Shown one piece after another: positions 10,701-24,422 of a DNA stretch of 64,000 nucleotides. Positions within the stretch are counted from its first letter, which is position 1. Every line of letters starts with the position of its first letter. This DNA comes from Agriotes lineatus (taxonomy: Eukaryota > Arthropoda > Insecta > Coleoptera > Elateridae). A model generated the notes under the pieces. The model was not told the origin of the DNA and did no database searches. It saw nothing but the letters and a program-made list of their open reading frames with translations. The DNA lies in contig OW679203.1 of NCBI GenBank assembly GCA_940337035.1, positions 25,925,495 through 25,989,494 of the forward strand. The letters are read 5' to 3'. A program made the position numbers and the translations under genes.

Positions 10701-13700
10701 CAAAACCAATTTTATACGGTATTGCCCATTGTCTTATTTCTTTGCTATTTGGTAGGCTTGTGTCTGCCTGTTCCAAATCTGGAAATTCTAAATTGAGCTG
10801 TTACAGAGGCCATTGCTACAGTATAACTTAAATTTCTTTTCCCTGTTAGTACAGTAACAGTATTTGCATGTAACTGTTTAGTTCTACAATTTCTCCGTTT
10901 TAACATAAGAGAAGCAGTTACATCAGCATCGGAAGTTGTTCAATTAGGAATTTGGACATTTTCCAACAGATTTCCTAGCTTCAATTTATCTGCTACCCTA
11001 TTTGGACCGATATTGACTAACAGTTCTTTTGCTTTCTATTGTAGTACTTATATACCCTGAATGCTGCAATAGACCAATTTGTGTCACGCTGTATATTCAT
11101 TTAATATCCTTCTTTTCATATACTGTTAGTAATAAAGCTGAACATTGCTGAGCATTATAAGTATATCGAATGTGCGGCAGTGAAATGTGCGAATGTAGCA
11201 GATCAAAGACGCTGAGTTATAAATAGAACAAAGCCCGTGATGCGCTGGCTTGTGCTTGTGTCGTCGCAGATAACCCAAGGTATGACGCGCGCTAATAAAG
11301 GCACCAAAGTTCACAGAATAGTGACGTGTCGGCCTGCATTATTCGCCTCCGATACAAAGAGAATCCTGAGTGGAAACCCGGACTATAAAGGCATCAAACC
11401 ACCTCGATAGCATCACCAAAGGGTTGCTGCATCTTCCATAGAAGGAAGCCGTTGTTTTAACGCTACAGAAGCATGCTCTTGTCCAAGTAAGACGAGACTT
11501 GGGAGCAGCCGAATGCAAGGTTAGTGTCTAGTTAAAATTGGAATACGAAATAAGGAATCATTGCGACATCGGAGACAATTGTCTTCGTGCCTAAGATAAC
11601 GGGGATTTACCCGCAGCCAACACGAAATTATTGCGTCATTTGCTAACGCTGGCTGGCAGTTTGAATTGAATGTGCCAGGGCAGCTTGTTCCAGCAACCAG
11701 CGCGTTTAAAGAATAGACAGCTTCGTCTACTGCATTTGCGCGCGGAATTTAAATACTTTTCGCACTATCGGAGTTTGACTTTGCTTCGATAGTTGAACAT
11801 TAACGTACTATTTAAGTTGCTTTCTTGCATGGAGCGTACAGCCTTATATAAAAATATTGTCTAGGTATTCTTACATGTATTTTTATGTAATAACGTGAGT
11901 AGAAACAACTTTTGCCCTTAGATAATTAAAGTATTGTTGACAGCTTTACTGTATGCTACGAAGTCGTTTATTCTTGGTGTTTTATATACATGAATTTTCT
12001 TGTAGTTGTGTTTTTCTTACAGATTATCTCTTTATGTAAACTGTTGGATTTTTATTGCTGGTAGTGTTTATATGCATAATTTTAGCATTATAGGTGCAAA
12101 CGAACAAATCCAGAGCAATATTAGCTCTCCCTTAACCGCACTGACGATTTTCACAGAGTTTTAGGTCTTTACGACTGTTTAAGCTAGCGAACCCAGGGAA
12201 ATATAAATTAGTCGTACAGTAGCGTATAGGGCTAAGTAAACCTACTGTTACAATGCATAGTGCTTTATATAGCAGGTACAATTCGGATATCGTTTTAACA
12301 TACCGGGGCTTTCTCAAATTTCAAAATCTTTACAGTAGGTTGAGCTATATTGACGATACCTTAACCAGTTGGTGATTATAGTTACTACTCTTGTTTTTTA
12401 AATTTTACTATGTGGTATAGTTTGCTTAGCATCACTTCCATTTCTATCAGCCCTTTGACAGACCGGCTTTGGATGGTTGGAAATGTATTTCTATTGTTAT
12501 CACATGCATTTCCTAGTATATTTTTTCGATCAACAGAAACTTTGTTCGATTGTAAATGTTCTAAAGTTAGTTTAATTTCTGTTTTTAATGATATCTACAT
12601 TCAAGGTTCCAGTTTTTAGGGCGTCAAATATTTGGGAACGTTCTATCGGTTCTTTGTTAGCATTTCATATTTTTTCAGCGTTCATCTCCGAATGCACCTC
12701 CTTTTGTGTTAGTAAGTTTCTCGTTTTGTGGAACTGTTAATACTACTTACGTTACTACTACAAACATCCTGAAATAATTTTCGCAATACAGACCGCTTAC
12801 CGCAGTACCTCTCAACTTTTTTTACCATAAAATACATTGAGAGATGTTACCTAATAGATACCATTATACTAAATCTGAATAATCAATTTAATGTAACTAT
12901 ATGCTTCAGAACGACCCTTAAATATTTTGCCGGATCTCGAAATAGGCACATTAAAAAGCGGTTTTCAGTTAAAAACCTTTGTTTTACGTAAAACATTCGA
13001 CCCCTGTAGCAATATGAAGCACTGATGTGGTGTGAAATATTTTCGGTGAAAACTCGGGTATCTCGAAAAACACGTGACAGCCGATGAGCACTTTTAAAAA
13101 ATTGCCGGTGTTTCCCGTTAGGGCGCTTCCCGTAGTAAATCCAGCATTTCCTTTCGGGCACATTTACATCCACGGGCACGCGCACACATGGCGGCCTCGA
13201 AATCTAAAGCTGCGATAAGGGATGTAACATTTATTGATATCGAATAAAAGCCCGGCCTGCAGTTTAAGTGGCTTCATGCGTTATTGACTGTTATTGCAGC
13301 GGAAACCGCCAATTTTATGTGCACTATATTTCTGAGACATTCTTCCTTTTCATCCGCCCTTATAGCTGTTAATGGACGGCAACCAAACTCGGGTTGATTT
13401 GAATACCTAACTAGCCTTCGCAACCCCCGACGCGATAATTATTGCTGCGTTCGGATGTGAAGCACCTTTTTAGCCCGATATGGTCAAACTTGTGCAAATT
13501 AGATCAGCAAGCGCCCTTGCTACTCCGGCAACGGTTATTACCCCATACATCACTACATGTGTTGTAATTGCACATAATTAAAGGCCAATGCTTCGTTGCT
13601 CCCCTTTTAGAATGCTGTTCTAATGCGGGATTAATCTAATATTTGATATTGCGGGACGTAAGTTGAAAGTTACTTGTCACCATGAATAGCATTTCTGTGT

Positions 13701-15759
13701 TTGGGTGCATTCTATAGTGATTATCTCATTCTTTTTCTATTTTCGTCTGTTCTTAATATGGATCAACCCAGTATGCCATCTTTGTGCGAACAACCGTAAA
13801 ACGATATTCACCCAAAAAATATTTGAACAAGCATTTAACATTGAAACTGTTTAAGAGGGTCTTTAAAATTTGTAATGGCTGAAAACAGATATACAAACTC
13901 TCAACAAAGCAAGAAGTGCTTAAGTGACTCAGTAAAAAGAAGGGGTTTTACACCTGCTTTTGTATCGGCATCAGCTCTCTGATGCGACTGACATCGTTTC
14001 GTAAATCTGATATGCTTATTTTACTTTTAAAATGTTCTTAGTTCTACTTTGTAAACACAATTAAACGACATGCAATGTGAGAACGGCTATATTAGCATAA
14101 CACGCATGAATACATTTATCGGCCATCGATGCAGTTTTACCGTGAACTTTGTAAATGTACCCTAAATATACTTTCGCTGTAACGTCACTTAATCTACACA
14201 AAAATATGATCTATAATAGTTGATTTATCGGGGACCTCATGCTTGAAGAATGAAGAATAGCAAGCTGCAATTCGAACGGTATAAAGAAATACTTTTCAGA
14301 GCTGCACCTGCTCAGAGCTTTGGTATAGAGGGTGCTTGCGTACCGTATGTTAGCAGTACGATAGAATTCTTCCAAATATCCGACCGCGGCTCATAGCAAC
14401 GAAACAGAAATCGAAACTTGGGACTTCTAGGCAGTTCCTTGGAAATTAACAAATCCGGCAAGGTCGAAAAGTTGCAATAATGGCCTCTAAGGTTCCAAAA
14501 TTGCTGCTACGTTACGCAGAATGGTCACACGTCCTATATCCAGCATTTTCCCAAAACGCCATGCAGTTCTGTTTTCATGTACGATTATTTCTGGTTGCAA
14601 CGTGCTTTTTCCATTTCATATCGTCTTCCATATAAATAAAAATTTCCATTAGTGTTGCAAGTATAACAGGTTCCACCATCTTTATCTGTTCGGTAGTTGT
14701 TTGTTTTCTTGTTGTCTACAACTACTTCTAAACTTGCCAATGTCCAAGGTTTCTCATAAAGAGCTGTTAGCCCTGCAGTTTCTTTTTAATAATAATCCAC
14801 TCCGAGTTACAGAGATCATGTAACCAAAACCTGAGTTTTCTACCTAAGTACAGTCAAATCATGATTCAAGCAGATGGAGCGCAACAATAATTCATTAAAT
14901 CATTGTATTAAATTTGCACTCGTCCCTTAAAATTTGCAAGAAAACTCTCCGCTTTAATAAAAAAATTCCGAAAAGAATTAATCTTACGGCATCGTAAGTA
15001 TGCTAGAGATTAGAAGCATCCAAAATTTCGGAAATTACTTCTGTCTTAAAGTGTGTAAATCTGTAAAAAGACAAATGTCAATTGTAAATCAACAATTACC
15101 AAGACTATATAAACAAATACTCCTGCTGGCTCCAAGAATTCGCGGGGCCATATGGAAAACCGAAGGTAACATAAGAATCCTGCCAAAATAAATTTCATCA
15201 CACAGAACACTTTCTATAAATAGATTATTGTAAACAACAAAATATTGCAGAAGTATTAATAGATCCTATAAGTGAACCTAATTTTCTGGTTCAATGTTAT
15301 AAATTCCAACTAGTAGTAATAAATACAAACGTGAGTGTAAAATTATTCCAGCCCATCTTATAACGTCTACCTATACAACTACGAGACTTAATTAGCTCAC
15401 TAAATTATAATTCTGTGTTAAATCAACTCAAAACATATAAAATATTGCATACTCAATACATAATTCTAAAAGTAAAGAAAAATATTGCAGTCGACAAGAT
15501 TCTAAAGAGCTCCCAAAAAACGTCTATTTTCTAGAAGCCTTAATTGCTTCTCGAGAAACTCTACGCAACACACAGGCTGAGCGTTGTATTATGAAAGACA
15601 GGGTTACGATGTAAGGAAGCAAGCGATAATTTCCTTATCACAGCTATATATTAAGGCAATATATTTCCACTATTCGGCTGCAGGAAAATACTTAAGGGGC
15701 TCTAAAACACTACAAGGAGATCAACAGATTATCGTCTAGAGGTTAGAGCAGGCAGAAAT
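7758..15759. other. 8-kb AT-rich stretch without recognisable genes
   Basis: Short frames occur on both strands (12883-13185 minus is the longest, at 100 codons) but none shows a motif or domain. Base composition rises near 10380-10560, 11330-11770 and 13080-13460. The first of these carries an insect-type initiator and a donor-like site, treated as a finding. The parts near 13.3-13.6 kb have mixed composition with homeodomain-type TAATTA and GGATTA words and could be regulatory, but I cannot show it. Confidence 0.4.
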
Positions 15760-16610
15760 ACAAGACCCAGTAGAAGACAAAATCTGCAAAACGAAGGTAG
15801 GGATGTTGAAGCCTAGAAGAAATCTGTAGTTTGATCAAGAGTGCATTGAAAGTATGGAGAGTAGGTACGTGGCACGAAGTCGGATGCTGAAATTAGATGC
15901 CCGGTCAGCTTTATAAACTAGAAAGCTGGCTATAAGAAAAGACAAGGTACTGGAAACATGGAGGATTCTATTATGTATTACATTCGTAGAAATTTGTGAC
16001 ATATCAGAAGAATACCAAAAAAATGAACAAAGCAAAGGCATAAATTAAGGCAGAATAAGAGAAAATATGGTAGGCAATAGACAACCTTAAAACGTCATCC
16101 AAAGAAGTGAAAAGTAGTAGACCACCAAGAGAAGATAACATTCCGGTCAAGCCGCTAAAAGGTGGTGCAAGAGGCAATAGAAGATGCCGCACAACCTACT
16201 AAGTCCTAACAACAGCAAAATGCACCTAAGGCAGGAAAACTTTCTATCTACAATACTGTTTAATATAGTGCTAGATGGTATAATACAAACACACCCAGTG
16301 CGGCATATTGACTATGCACTTAAAAACCAACACCAAATTCTAAGATATGTGGATGATTTGGAACACCCAAGGTCTCAGGGAGACTCCCAAAAAGTGGAAA
16401 CACGAAAGTACTTACAAATTCCAGGAACAGAAACATGCAACGCACTCCAAACCATCAACGATTTAGAAATAGAAGAAATGAAGTAGTTCAATGACATAAC
16501 GAAATACATAATAATAAGGACAGTTACAACCAATAGAGCGTACTACTTCCTGCAAAAAATGTTCGAGACGATAGTACTGTCAAGAACAGCCCCTCGTAGC
16601 TGTTGCATGT
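15760..16610 (+). pseudogene. LINE reverse transcriptase relic (APE-type non-LTR element)
   Basis: Pieces of a LINE ORF2 appear in the right order with frameshifts between them. Near 15800-15960 is FDQECIESMESRYVARSRML followed by DARSAL.TRKLAIRKDKVLETW, the linker that normally reads WFDEEC. Near 16100-16160 is EDNIPVKPLKGG, for GEDNIPVELLK. At 16184-16486 comes LSTILFNIVLDGIIQ then HQILRYVDDLE, for the RT motif LSTLLFN...ILAYADD, with the second catalytic residue context changed to YVDD. At 16500-16580 is NRAYYFLQKMFETIVLSR, the post-palm thumb region. Several frameshifts and stops show an old, dead copy. The clade is uncertain. The other LINE relics near 22.97-23.18 kb and 44.8-47.1 kb look like different elements. 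Confidence 0.75.
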
Positions 16611-19600
16611 AGAATAAATATAGTTGTACCCATTTGCCCTAATAGTGCTCTGTAATCCACTCTCGTAATCGCGGATCTTTAAATTAGGATAATTGAACGA
16701 ATATTATGGGATTTACTTTACTGCTGATTCTTTAATTCAGGGTACCGTATCGCACTTTGTGTCTTGAGCTTAAGGTGTGTGTTTGTTAGTTTTTTTGTTC
16801 GTAATTGGAATGAGGCACTCACGTTACCAATTATAGAGCCGGCTCCAAGAAGTTGTCTAAATTAAGCTGCTACTTATGGTAGCTAATTTTCGCAATCATT
16901 CGCCGTGGCCTCGTTTTATACGTGAGACTTCTATCTGGTAGCTGAATATGTGCCGTTTATGTTGCTTGTTTGCCTATGCAGTCTTGCTTCATCCTGCAAG
17001 CATCTACGCACATCTTCCAAAGTAAACACAAATCTGTGTATATTGCTTAATTCCAAGCCTGAATTTAGCGGCTAAACGAATGCTTCTAAGAGTTTATCTG
17101 TGCTTTTATTGGTTATTTTACTAATCTCTTTTACGTTTAGATGTACAGACCTGTTCAAAAATGTGTTGCACAGAGATAGTTGGTAAGTTTATTGCCAGCT
17201 GTGTTTTTACTCGACAAAGGCTCACACTGCATCATTAACTAGGTAGACCTATATATATATTTTCAAAATATTTGTATAAAAACACTTTTTTGGACGTTGT
17301 GAGGTTAATTCACATCACAAACCACAAATTCTGTATAACACTTTAATGAACGACTGTACGTCGTCACCGCGAGCTTGTAATTATTCATTAATTAACTTGC
17401 CACCCAATTACCATATTTGTAACGTAAGCCATTAACTATATTTATGTACTGCGCTAATGTAATTCATTGTGCGCGCTTACCTCTTAGGCGAATTCTTGTG
17501 AGTTATGCGATTTTTCATAACTACACACTGATGCATTGAGCTCCCCTAATTAGTTGGTAGTAATTGAACTGGTTGTTTAAACTTTCATTCGTAGCGTTGG
17601 CTCTAATTTTCGTATGTAATCACAATTCCAAATCATATCTTCGATTTTATTTATGGCTAATGCAAGTAATATATGTGACACACCCTTTTGGAGTCTATTT
17701 TAGGTCGTAGCGAATCTTTCTTGGCTTATTTTAAGGGTTTTATTATGTTAATGCAACACATTTTGCAAATTTTCGAAACGAATCTCAATCCGTATTCACT
17801 GTAGCTGGTCGGCTCTCTATATTGCCCATGTAGCCTGAACGTTTGTTTTTACGATTTGGAGCTGTTTTTATTATTTCAGTCTGATCTATTTGGGGCTTGA
17901 ATGCAATTTTTTCCGTTCGTGGCAAACGTGTTTGGGGAATGCTACGATGGAGACGATACGTGGATGACTCCCGATAACACAACCCACCGAGCGTTTACCA
18001 GTCATTCAGGAACAGCACACCCACAAGAAAGGCATGTCAGATGAATAGATAATCAGTACGAGGTTTTACAGACATTTAATTCTAGCACTTGGCAGAGAAT
18101 TGCTCATGATTGGAGGAAATTGATGAACCCTCTACGCGTGGTCGAGCCGAAAACGAAGATGATATCTTACAGGACACAAATTGTAAAGGTCTAAACAAAA
18201 CTAACGGAACATGTAAAGTATATTTTGGCGTTTATTCTATTCTGTACACCTGCGACTATAAAAATATCATAGAAGTGTATTTGCCACTTGAAATTCAATT
18301 TTTCAAGCTACCACTACGAGAGCAAATGTTTCCAATTCGCTTTACTGTGCAGAACATGTATTGCTGCACTATTAGAAATCAATTCAACCATGGAAAAGTA
18401 GTTTCCTTCATAAATAAATGTAGGCTTACCGTTTATCATTAATGGTTGGTCTGTATTTTATTGAACTGCCGATAAATGGAAAATTGAGTACATTAAGTTC
18501 AATATGGGCTTCAACTACCTTTAGAATGACGATTGTAATAACGGTGCTGCCCAAAATGGCTGCTTTATTGACTAATGCTTTCCTAGCTTTAAGCTACTCA
18601 GATTCTAAATGGATATGAAATAAAAGCAAATTAACCAGGAGTGAAATAAATTCCCTCATATTTATCAATTTCTTTTTTGTTTTTTCTAATTACAGTACTG
18701 TGCCAAAGCTACCGCTTGAGCCCCACGATTTCGATGTCAAACTGTAATGAGTCTGATAATCTAATCTTATATACATTTTTCGTCCCGTCCTTTGCATGCT
18801 ACATTGATTAAACCCGTTCTAAAGACGTTGTTGTTTACCTTTGGGGTCCACTGAATTCGCTTGGCAACCTTTAACTTATACGCGAAAAATTATCGATTCG
18901 TTGTTGGTACGTAAGTATGTCATGTTGTTTATTATTTTCAGGTGTTCTTTGCAAGTGCGTGACGTATTTTGTTAATTGCGGGCCTAGTTTCGTTATCCTT
19001 TGTCAGCAACTCTCGCGCAGATAGCACGCAGTACTTTATTGCTGACCTTTGCCCTAAGTTGGGGGTATTTAAAAGTAGCTTGTGATGACAAAATAGTGTC
19101 CCCTAAGAATTTATAGAGCCGACTCTAAAATCATCAAACATTCAACTGCTAGTTTGCGGCCGACTTGTAAAGCTACTGCTGGGATTCCCTGGTTAAGTGG
19201 AAGCTTTTTTGATGTTTCTATTTATTGTCGATTTCGTCGAACTTCATAGCTTTATAGCTGATTTCTGAAAGCATTCGCCGTGGCTCACTGCATACCCTGC
19301 CAATTATTGCTGTTTCTTTCCCGGTTCAATCTCGCATTATCCTGGATGTATCTAAACAGAAACCTGTGTTGTTTAAGGTAAGCTCGAACCTGAGCACATT
19401 GCTCTCTCCGTAAGCCTGAGTAAGCCAAGTCTTCGTTCAGGTCTTACCTGTAAATTCCTTAAACATATTAAATTTCTGCTGTTTTTGTGGTAATTCTATA
19501 AATTTCTTGCTGTTTGGCGTATAGCGTCACCGTAAAATTATAATTGATTACTAACTTAACCCACCTACCTAATACCAAGAGACCTTTTAACTACTAATGT

Positions 19601-22600
19601 AACTCCTGTACTTGACCTTGTAACAATAAAATTAACTGTATTCGTAGCTTTCGTCTATATGTTTGGCTTTACCTATAAATTAGGTGAGTGCTGTTTGTGG
19701 CAGGCTGCATAAGAGCCTCGTCGCTTTTATAAATTAATTTTGTACTTTTATGGTGCCAGCAAGCTCAACAGCATCTCTCCGCTCTTATTTACCTCAGTTT
19801 GTGGTTAGAGAAACCTTGTGTTGTAATGAAGTTAAAAGTTAAGCTGGGCTGGTGCTATACTGAAAACGTTAAATTCAGATATCTAATCAAGTAAAAGGCT
19901 AAGGTCGATTATTCCTGTTAAAGACAACTCCAACTAATAATAGACCTAAATACTAAATCACAGAGAATAGCTACTTATTACGCACTTATATTAACAAAGA
20001 TTAACTCATACATCGAAAACTGTTTAAGAGTTTGTCTCGTGTGTCATCAGATGACGCTACCGCTTCCTTTGTTGGCTGGTCGACTCTCTCAGTTGCTAAA
20101 CAGCAATGTGTACAGGACTTTAATAGCCTATATGCAACTAACCGGCTGCTGTTTCAGTGCTGATTTTCTCTCAGAGTTCCTCTTTTAAAACTAAGCCGCC
20201 CGACGTTTTCTTGTGCCCGCGAACAAACATACACTTGCTGTTGTTACACAATCTCCGTCTACTCTTATTTCTTTTTCATATTTGTTCTTTTATTTCTTCT
20301 TATTTTAATTCTGTATTCTATACACAGTCGAAATATGCGAACCTTCGAACTATTGTTCAATGCACATGTAATTCTACGTACACAGCGTAAATTGGTCAGA
20401 TGTCCACCTGGCATCTATTCAAGTTTGGCAGCTGCTATACCTCAATTTTATTGCCATCTTGAAGAGCAATGACTTTTTCTTATCTGCTATGATAGTACAA
20501 GCACTGATACTTGTCTCATGTTTAATTTTTTTGTGCTCTGTTTATAATAGCAATCGTTTAGATATCACTAAGAGAAGGCTCCAAACGTTGTTACTGAAAG
20601 TACCTTCACACAGCTTAGGACATATTTACATTGAATAGATGAATGGATGCATATAAGAATACGAATCGACTTGCATGGAAAACCTCTTTACGAAGTGACA
20701 TTTTTTACCTGTATATGACATACTGTTGAACCGGTATATCACAATACTCACATCTATTAAGCAGAGCTTGTCAATTATGCAGGTTATATAGAACGAACGA
20801 GATTAAACTGAATATTTAAAAATCGACTAGAAGCAAAGCTTTGAAACGGCGTGTTATATCACACATTCATTACTTGCTCTAAGCTGCAAACTCTACAGAG
20901 AGTTGCAGCCAGCAGCACTTCTACTGGAATTTAGAGTACGAAGCAGGGATTTTTTTTTAGGAATTTAGCTGCACCTGGAACTAATAGCCCGTTTGTTGCA
21001 CATCGTGTGACCGTGATAACAACTTGCAAAATGTTTTGATACTCATACTAAACGAATCCTTTATCATTTTTGCAGAGTTAGATATGTATGTATAAACGCC
21101 AACGTAACGTGCAAGAGTTTGCTCTAGCTGGAATGAAATACATTTTACGGTTACACCGCCTGCAGGTGGCCATATTATTCTGAGATTTTTTAATAATAAA
21201 CTACAGGCCAAACTTTTACAGAGCGAGGTATTGACCCAACTTTCAGGCGATTTACAGTCACCTACCGAATGGTATTGTCAGGACCCTACGGTTTGCGTAC
21301 ATTTGTATTGGATTTCACTGCGTTAGCGCATATTGGAAGGAAAATCAGTTCATTATTACCATGGAATAAATACTATAATTGTTACATGTTTAAAGAGAAT
21401 AATGAGTAAAAATAAAAGAAAGTGCTTTTTACTAACATACTGAAGCTTCTTAAACGCTTAATAATTATACACATTTCGAAGTAACATAGGCAAAACCAGC
21501 GATATAACGAAACTTGTTGCAACTTGAACTACATTACAAGGGGCAATATAATTGCAATGAAACATATCAAAGACGCTGTAAATTGGAACGTCTTGCTAAT
21601 TAAGCCCTTGTCGTCCTCAAATAATGCCAAGCGCATTCAATTTCGAGGTATTTAGTAAGAGCTTTCATGCCACTAATATAAATGACTGTCGTCAAGCAAT
21701 TACTAAGAAGTTCAAAATAGTAAACCCCTAGTCGACAAGTTATCCATAAAAACAGTACAGTGCTTTCATTCTCAAATACATTTGCAGTGGAGTTACGCTA
21801 CTAAAAATAACTTTAAAGTTCCAACTACTCGTATAACAATAAAAATCGTCAAGTTCAAGTTTATTTAATATAAATAACTAAAAAAACATGTTTACTTTTA
21901 TTGCATACCTATTTTGTAACTCTATGTTGGTTACGCTTCTCTGTCGGGACGTTCAATTTAAATAAGTAGTTTCGTACAGCTTAGTACTTTGATAATTCAT
22001 TTGCTGGCTCAGTATGCAGGAAACCATTTTAAATAATCTACTCGTGGCTACGGCTGATTACTATTTGACAAAACCAGGAAGCTGGCCTGCACCTGTTATG
22101 CTCTCGGGCTGAAACTGATTTCAAACATACATAAGAAAAGGCCATTTGTTCACACAAATATATTGGCCTTGGAACACATAAAATAATAAAGGAAATAGAA
22201 CTGAAACCTGGAATGAATGGCCATTTCTAAACACCAACATAATATAGAAATGAACAGCCTACGTGTGGTATAGCTTGAAGCTACTCACATTTACCGTAGA
22301 TACTGGTATCTGCTCTAGAAATACATTTAAACGTAGATAAACTCGGATTCGATCTTATGTTGCTAGTGGCCTTATGCAGTACGAACCACTACAACCTTTT
22401 CTAGTTATACTATTTCATTTCTAGCCTCTAGGCACTGGGAAGCCTCTTGCTCCTAGCTTTGGCTGTGGCGCCACTCGACGGGCTAACGTCACAAAATTCT
22501 CGAAATGTCTGAAAAACCCCGATGGAGGTGTCTTAATGTATGCTTATACATGACACTGGCATTTAATTGTAGTACAAATGTTGCCTCGTGACACCCATAA

Positions 22601-22974
22601 ACACCTATAGGCAGCAAATATTGATTGCAAGGCTTCCATCCGCTTCTAGTAAACCCTTGGTATCAAAAAATTTACTTCTCCGCTGGCATGTGCACTACGA
22701 GCTATTTACTCACACCCAGCTTGGGTCAAAATCTTCTGGAAAATGGTGCTTAAGTTGAAAATCCTCGCGAACCAACTTCGAAGTGCATTTAGCACTGCAC
22801 CCATAGAATAAAACTTCACACTTAGCTTACAGCACTGAGTTGGACATCATGCTAGATTACAGCGTGTAAGCCTAATCAACAACAAGCAAGCACGTAACCA
22901 CAAATTGGCTATATGTCGATGAACATAAAAACAAACACTACAGGCAAAGGAGCCATTTCTGATTGAACATGAGG
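16611..22974. other. 6.4-kb AT-rich stretch without recognisable genes
   Basis: No frame shows a domain. The 110-codon frame at 18110-18442 plus has no motif I recognise. Parts around 16850-17480 and 18690-19300 are less biased and look non-repetitive, with a good acceptor-like tract ending at 18941-18942 (TTATTATTTTCAG) but no convincing exon behind it. No tandem repeat or tRNA-like element was seen. Confidence 0.4.
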
Positions 22975-23178
22975 CTTACAGCTTGATTATTTTTCTTTTT
23001 CGCTATATCGGCTGCCTTCTCCTTCCAGTTTTCTATGTTTTCTAAATCTTCTCTAACACCTTCAAGCCATCCGGGATGCCCTTCTCTGCTTGCTTCTTTA
23101 ATAAAACTTTTTTAGTCAACCTTGTCAAATCCAAACACCATGCGCGTTCCGGTCATTGTGTGACGTTTCAACCCCTTT
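22975..23178 (-). pseudogene. LINE C-terminal tail relic
   Basis: On the minus strand the translation contains GHPGWLEGVREDLENIENW followed by KEKAADIAKKK. This corresponds to the very end of many insect LINE ORF2 proteins (consensus GRPRKTWLEGVKEDL...NWKEKAQDR). Only about 60 codons are recognisable, one stop interrupts the upstream part, and the reverse transcriptase domain is absent from the flanks. The fragment is thus a 3' end of a heavily truncated copy, as is usual for LINEs. It lies just outside the LTR-like block that begins at 23225. Confidence 0.65.
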
Positions 23179-23224
23179 ATTAAGGGCGCCAAACTTCTTT
23201 CCTTGGGATAGCTCGAATGGGAAA

Positions 23225-24422
23225 ATTATTATAGCTCAAATATAGAATAGATCAGTAATAACACAGGAAAACGTTAGAAATAAATATAACGTATATAACT
23301 ATTTACAGTAATAAACATGTATATATTATAAAATAGTCTAGCTATTACGGAGGGCGGTGTTCATTTTCCTGACTTAGGCGGCAACCCCAGACGCTGGAGA
23401 GTACAGCGGGCTTGCTGGTGATGGTCTGCTACTACGCACGCCGTGTCTTTCAGCAAAGTGTCCAATTAGGTCAGATGTCTCACGTAAAGGCCACACACTT
23501 CGCTTCTTGGGGAAATGGACGTCACTCTCTTGAAACCGTGGTGATAAGGACTTCGTGGTTGCATTCGTTTACTAAATACTGAGGCTGCAATTTTTCCAGA
23601 TTAAACACCAAGTTTTAGTGTTACCTGCGGCCGGATCGAACTTATAAAGGCATCGAAGCGATTCGTAATTATCCTCAGCATTTCACCGAGGAATCTGGCG
23701 GCGGTCGCGGCTCTATTTCGGCTGTAGCGACTCCTTTTGAATTTATGCTGATAAGCGAAATATAGGCGTTTAAATGGCGGAGACCTGGAGGTGTGATGTC
23801 CTCGACTGCGAGCTTCTAGACAGTTTTTTCGTGCGTTGCTGGTTGTTTCTTCAGATGGGTTTTTTTATACAGTGAACTGTAGGTCGCGGTTTCGGTCAGG
23901 CAGCGTCGGCGATTGAAATCTCGGAATGCTTTAATGTTACCAACATTAAACTCGTTGAAATACTGCCTATCTGGTCGCAAGTAAAATTTACGCTCAGGAT
24001 TAAGCGAGTTCCGGTAAATATTAACGGTGATTTAGTCGGACGGATTACATGAAAAGTAAGAGCACTGGGCTGACAGAAGCGCTGTCATCTCCCTAAGGGT
24101 TCACTAGACCTGAGTTTTTCCTGCGAGACTTTCTGTCAGGGCAAGTTAAAAAAGGTAGAGATCGGAAGGAAGGTATCAGACGGGAAATCTCAAGATAATC
24201 TTGGAGCGGCTATGGATTTTATTTTTATATGTTTCGTACGTCGTTATCGGTACATGGGCTCCCTACTTCATGGAAGGGTTCTTCAGCACTGTTCGCGCAT
24301 CGTGGCTGGGATTCTGTTATCATCTCTTCGCGCGGCGGATAGATTCAACACTTGATAATGCGACGAATTAAATTCAAATACATTTTAAGTATAATAGAAA
24401 TTTAATTTAGGAGCAAGCGTTA
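23225..24422 (-). repeat. LTR-like block, possible solo LTR (copy 2)
   Basis: This is the counterpart of the block at 6395-7757. On the minus strand it starts TGTAACG (complement of 24416-24422). The run GCGACGAATTAAATTC in plus orientation at 24360-24375 matches GGCGAATTAAATTC at 7690-7705. A TATA box lies at the complement of 24221-24230, about 195 bp in. The distal end, at 23225-23330, is AT-rich and aligns with 6400-6475. Overall identity is only moderate by eye and the centre is hard to align, so the copies are old. No adjoining gag or pol sequence was seen. Confidence 0.5.

Noticed and set aside
12883..13185. 100-codon minus-strand frame as a gene
   Set aside because: It has a somewhat protein-like start but no domain, and the frame is not extended by any splice-site-linked neighbour I can see.
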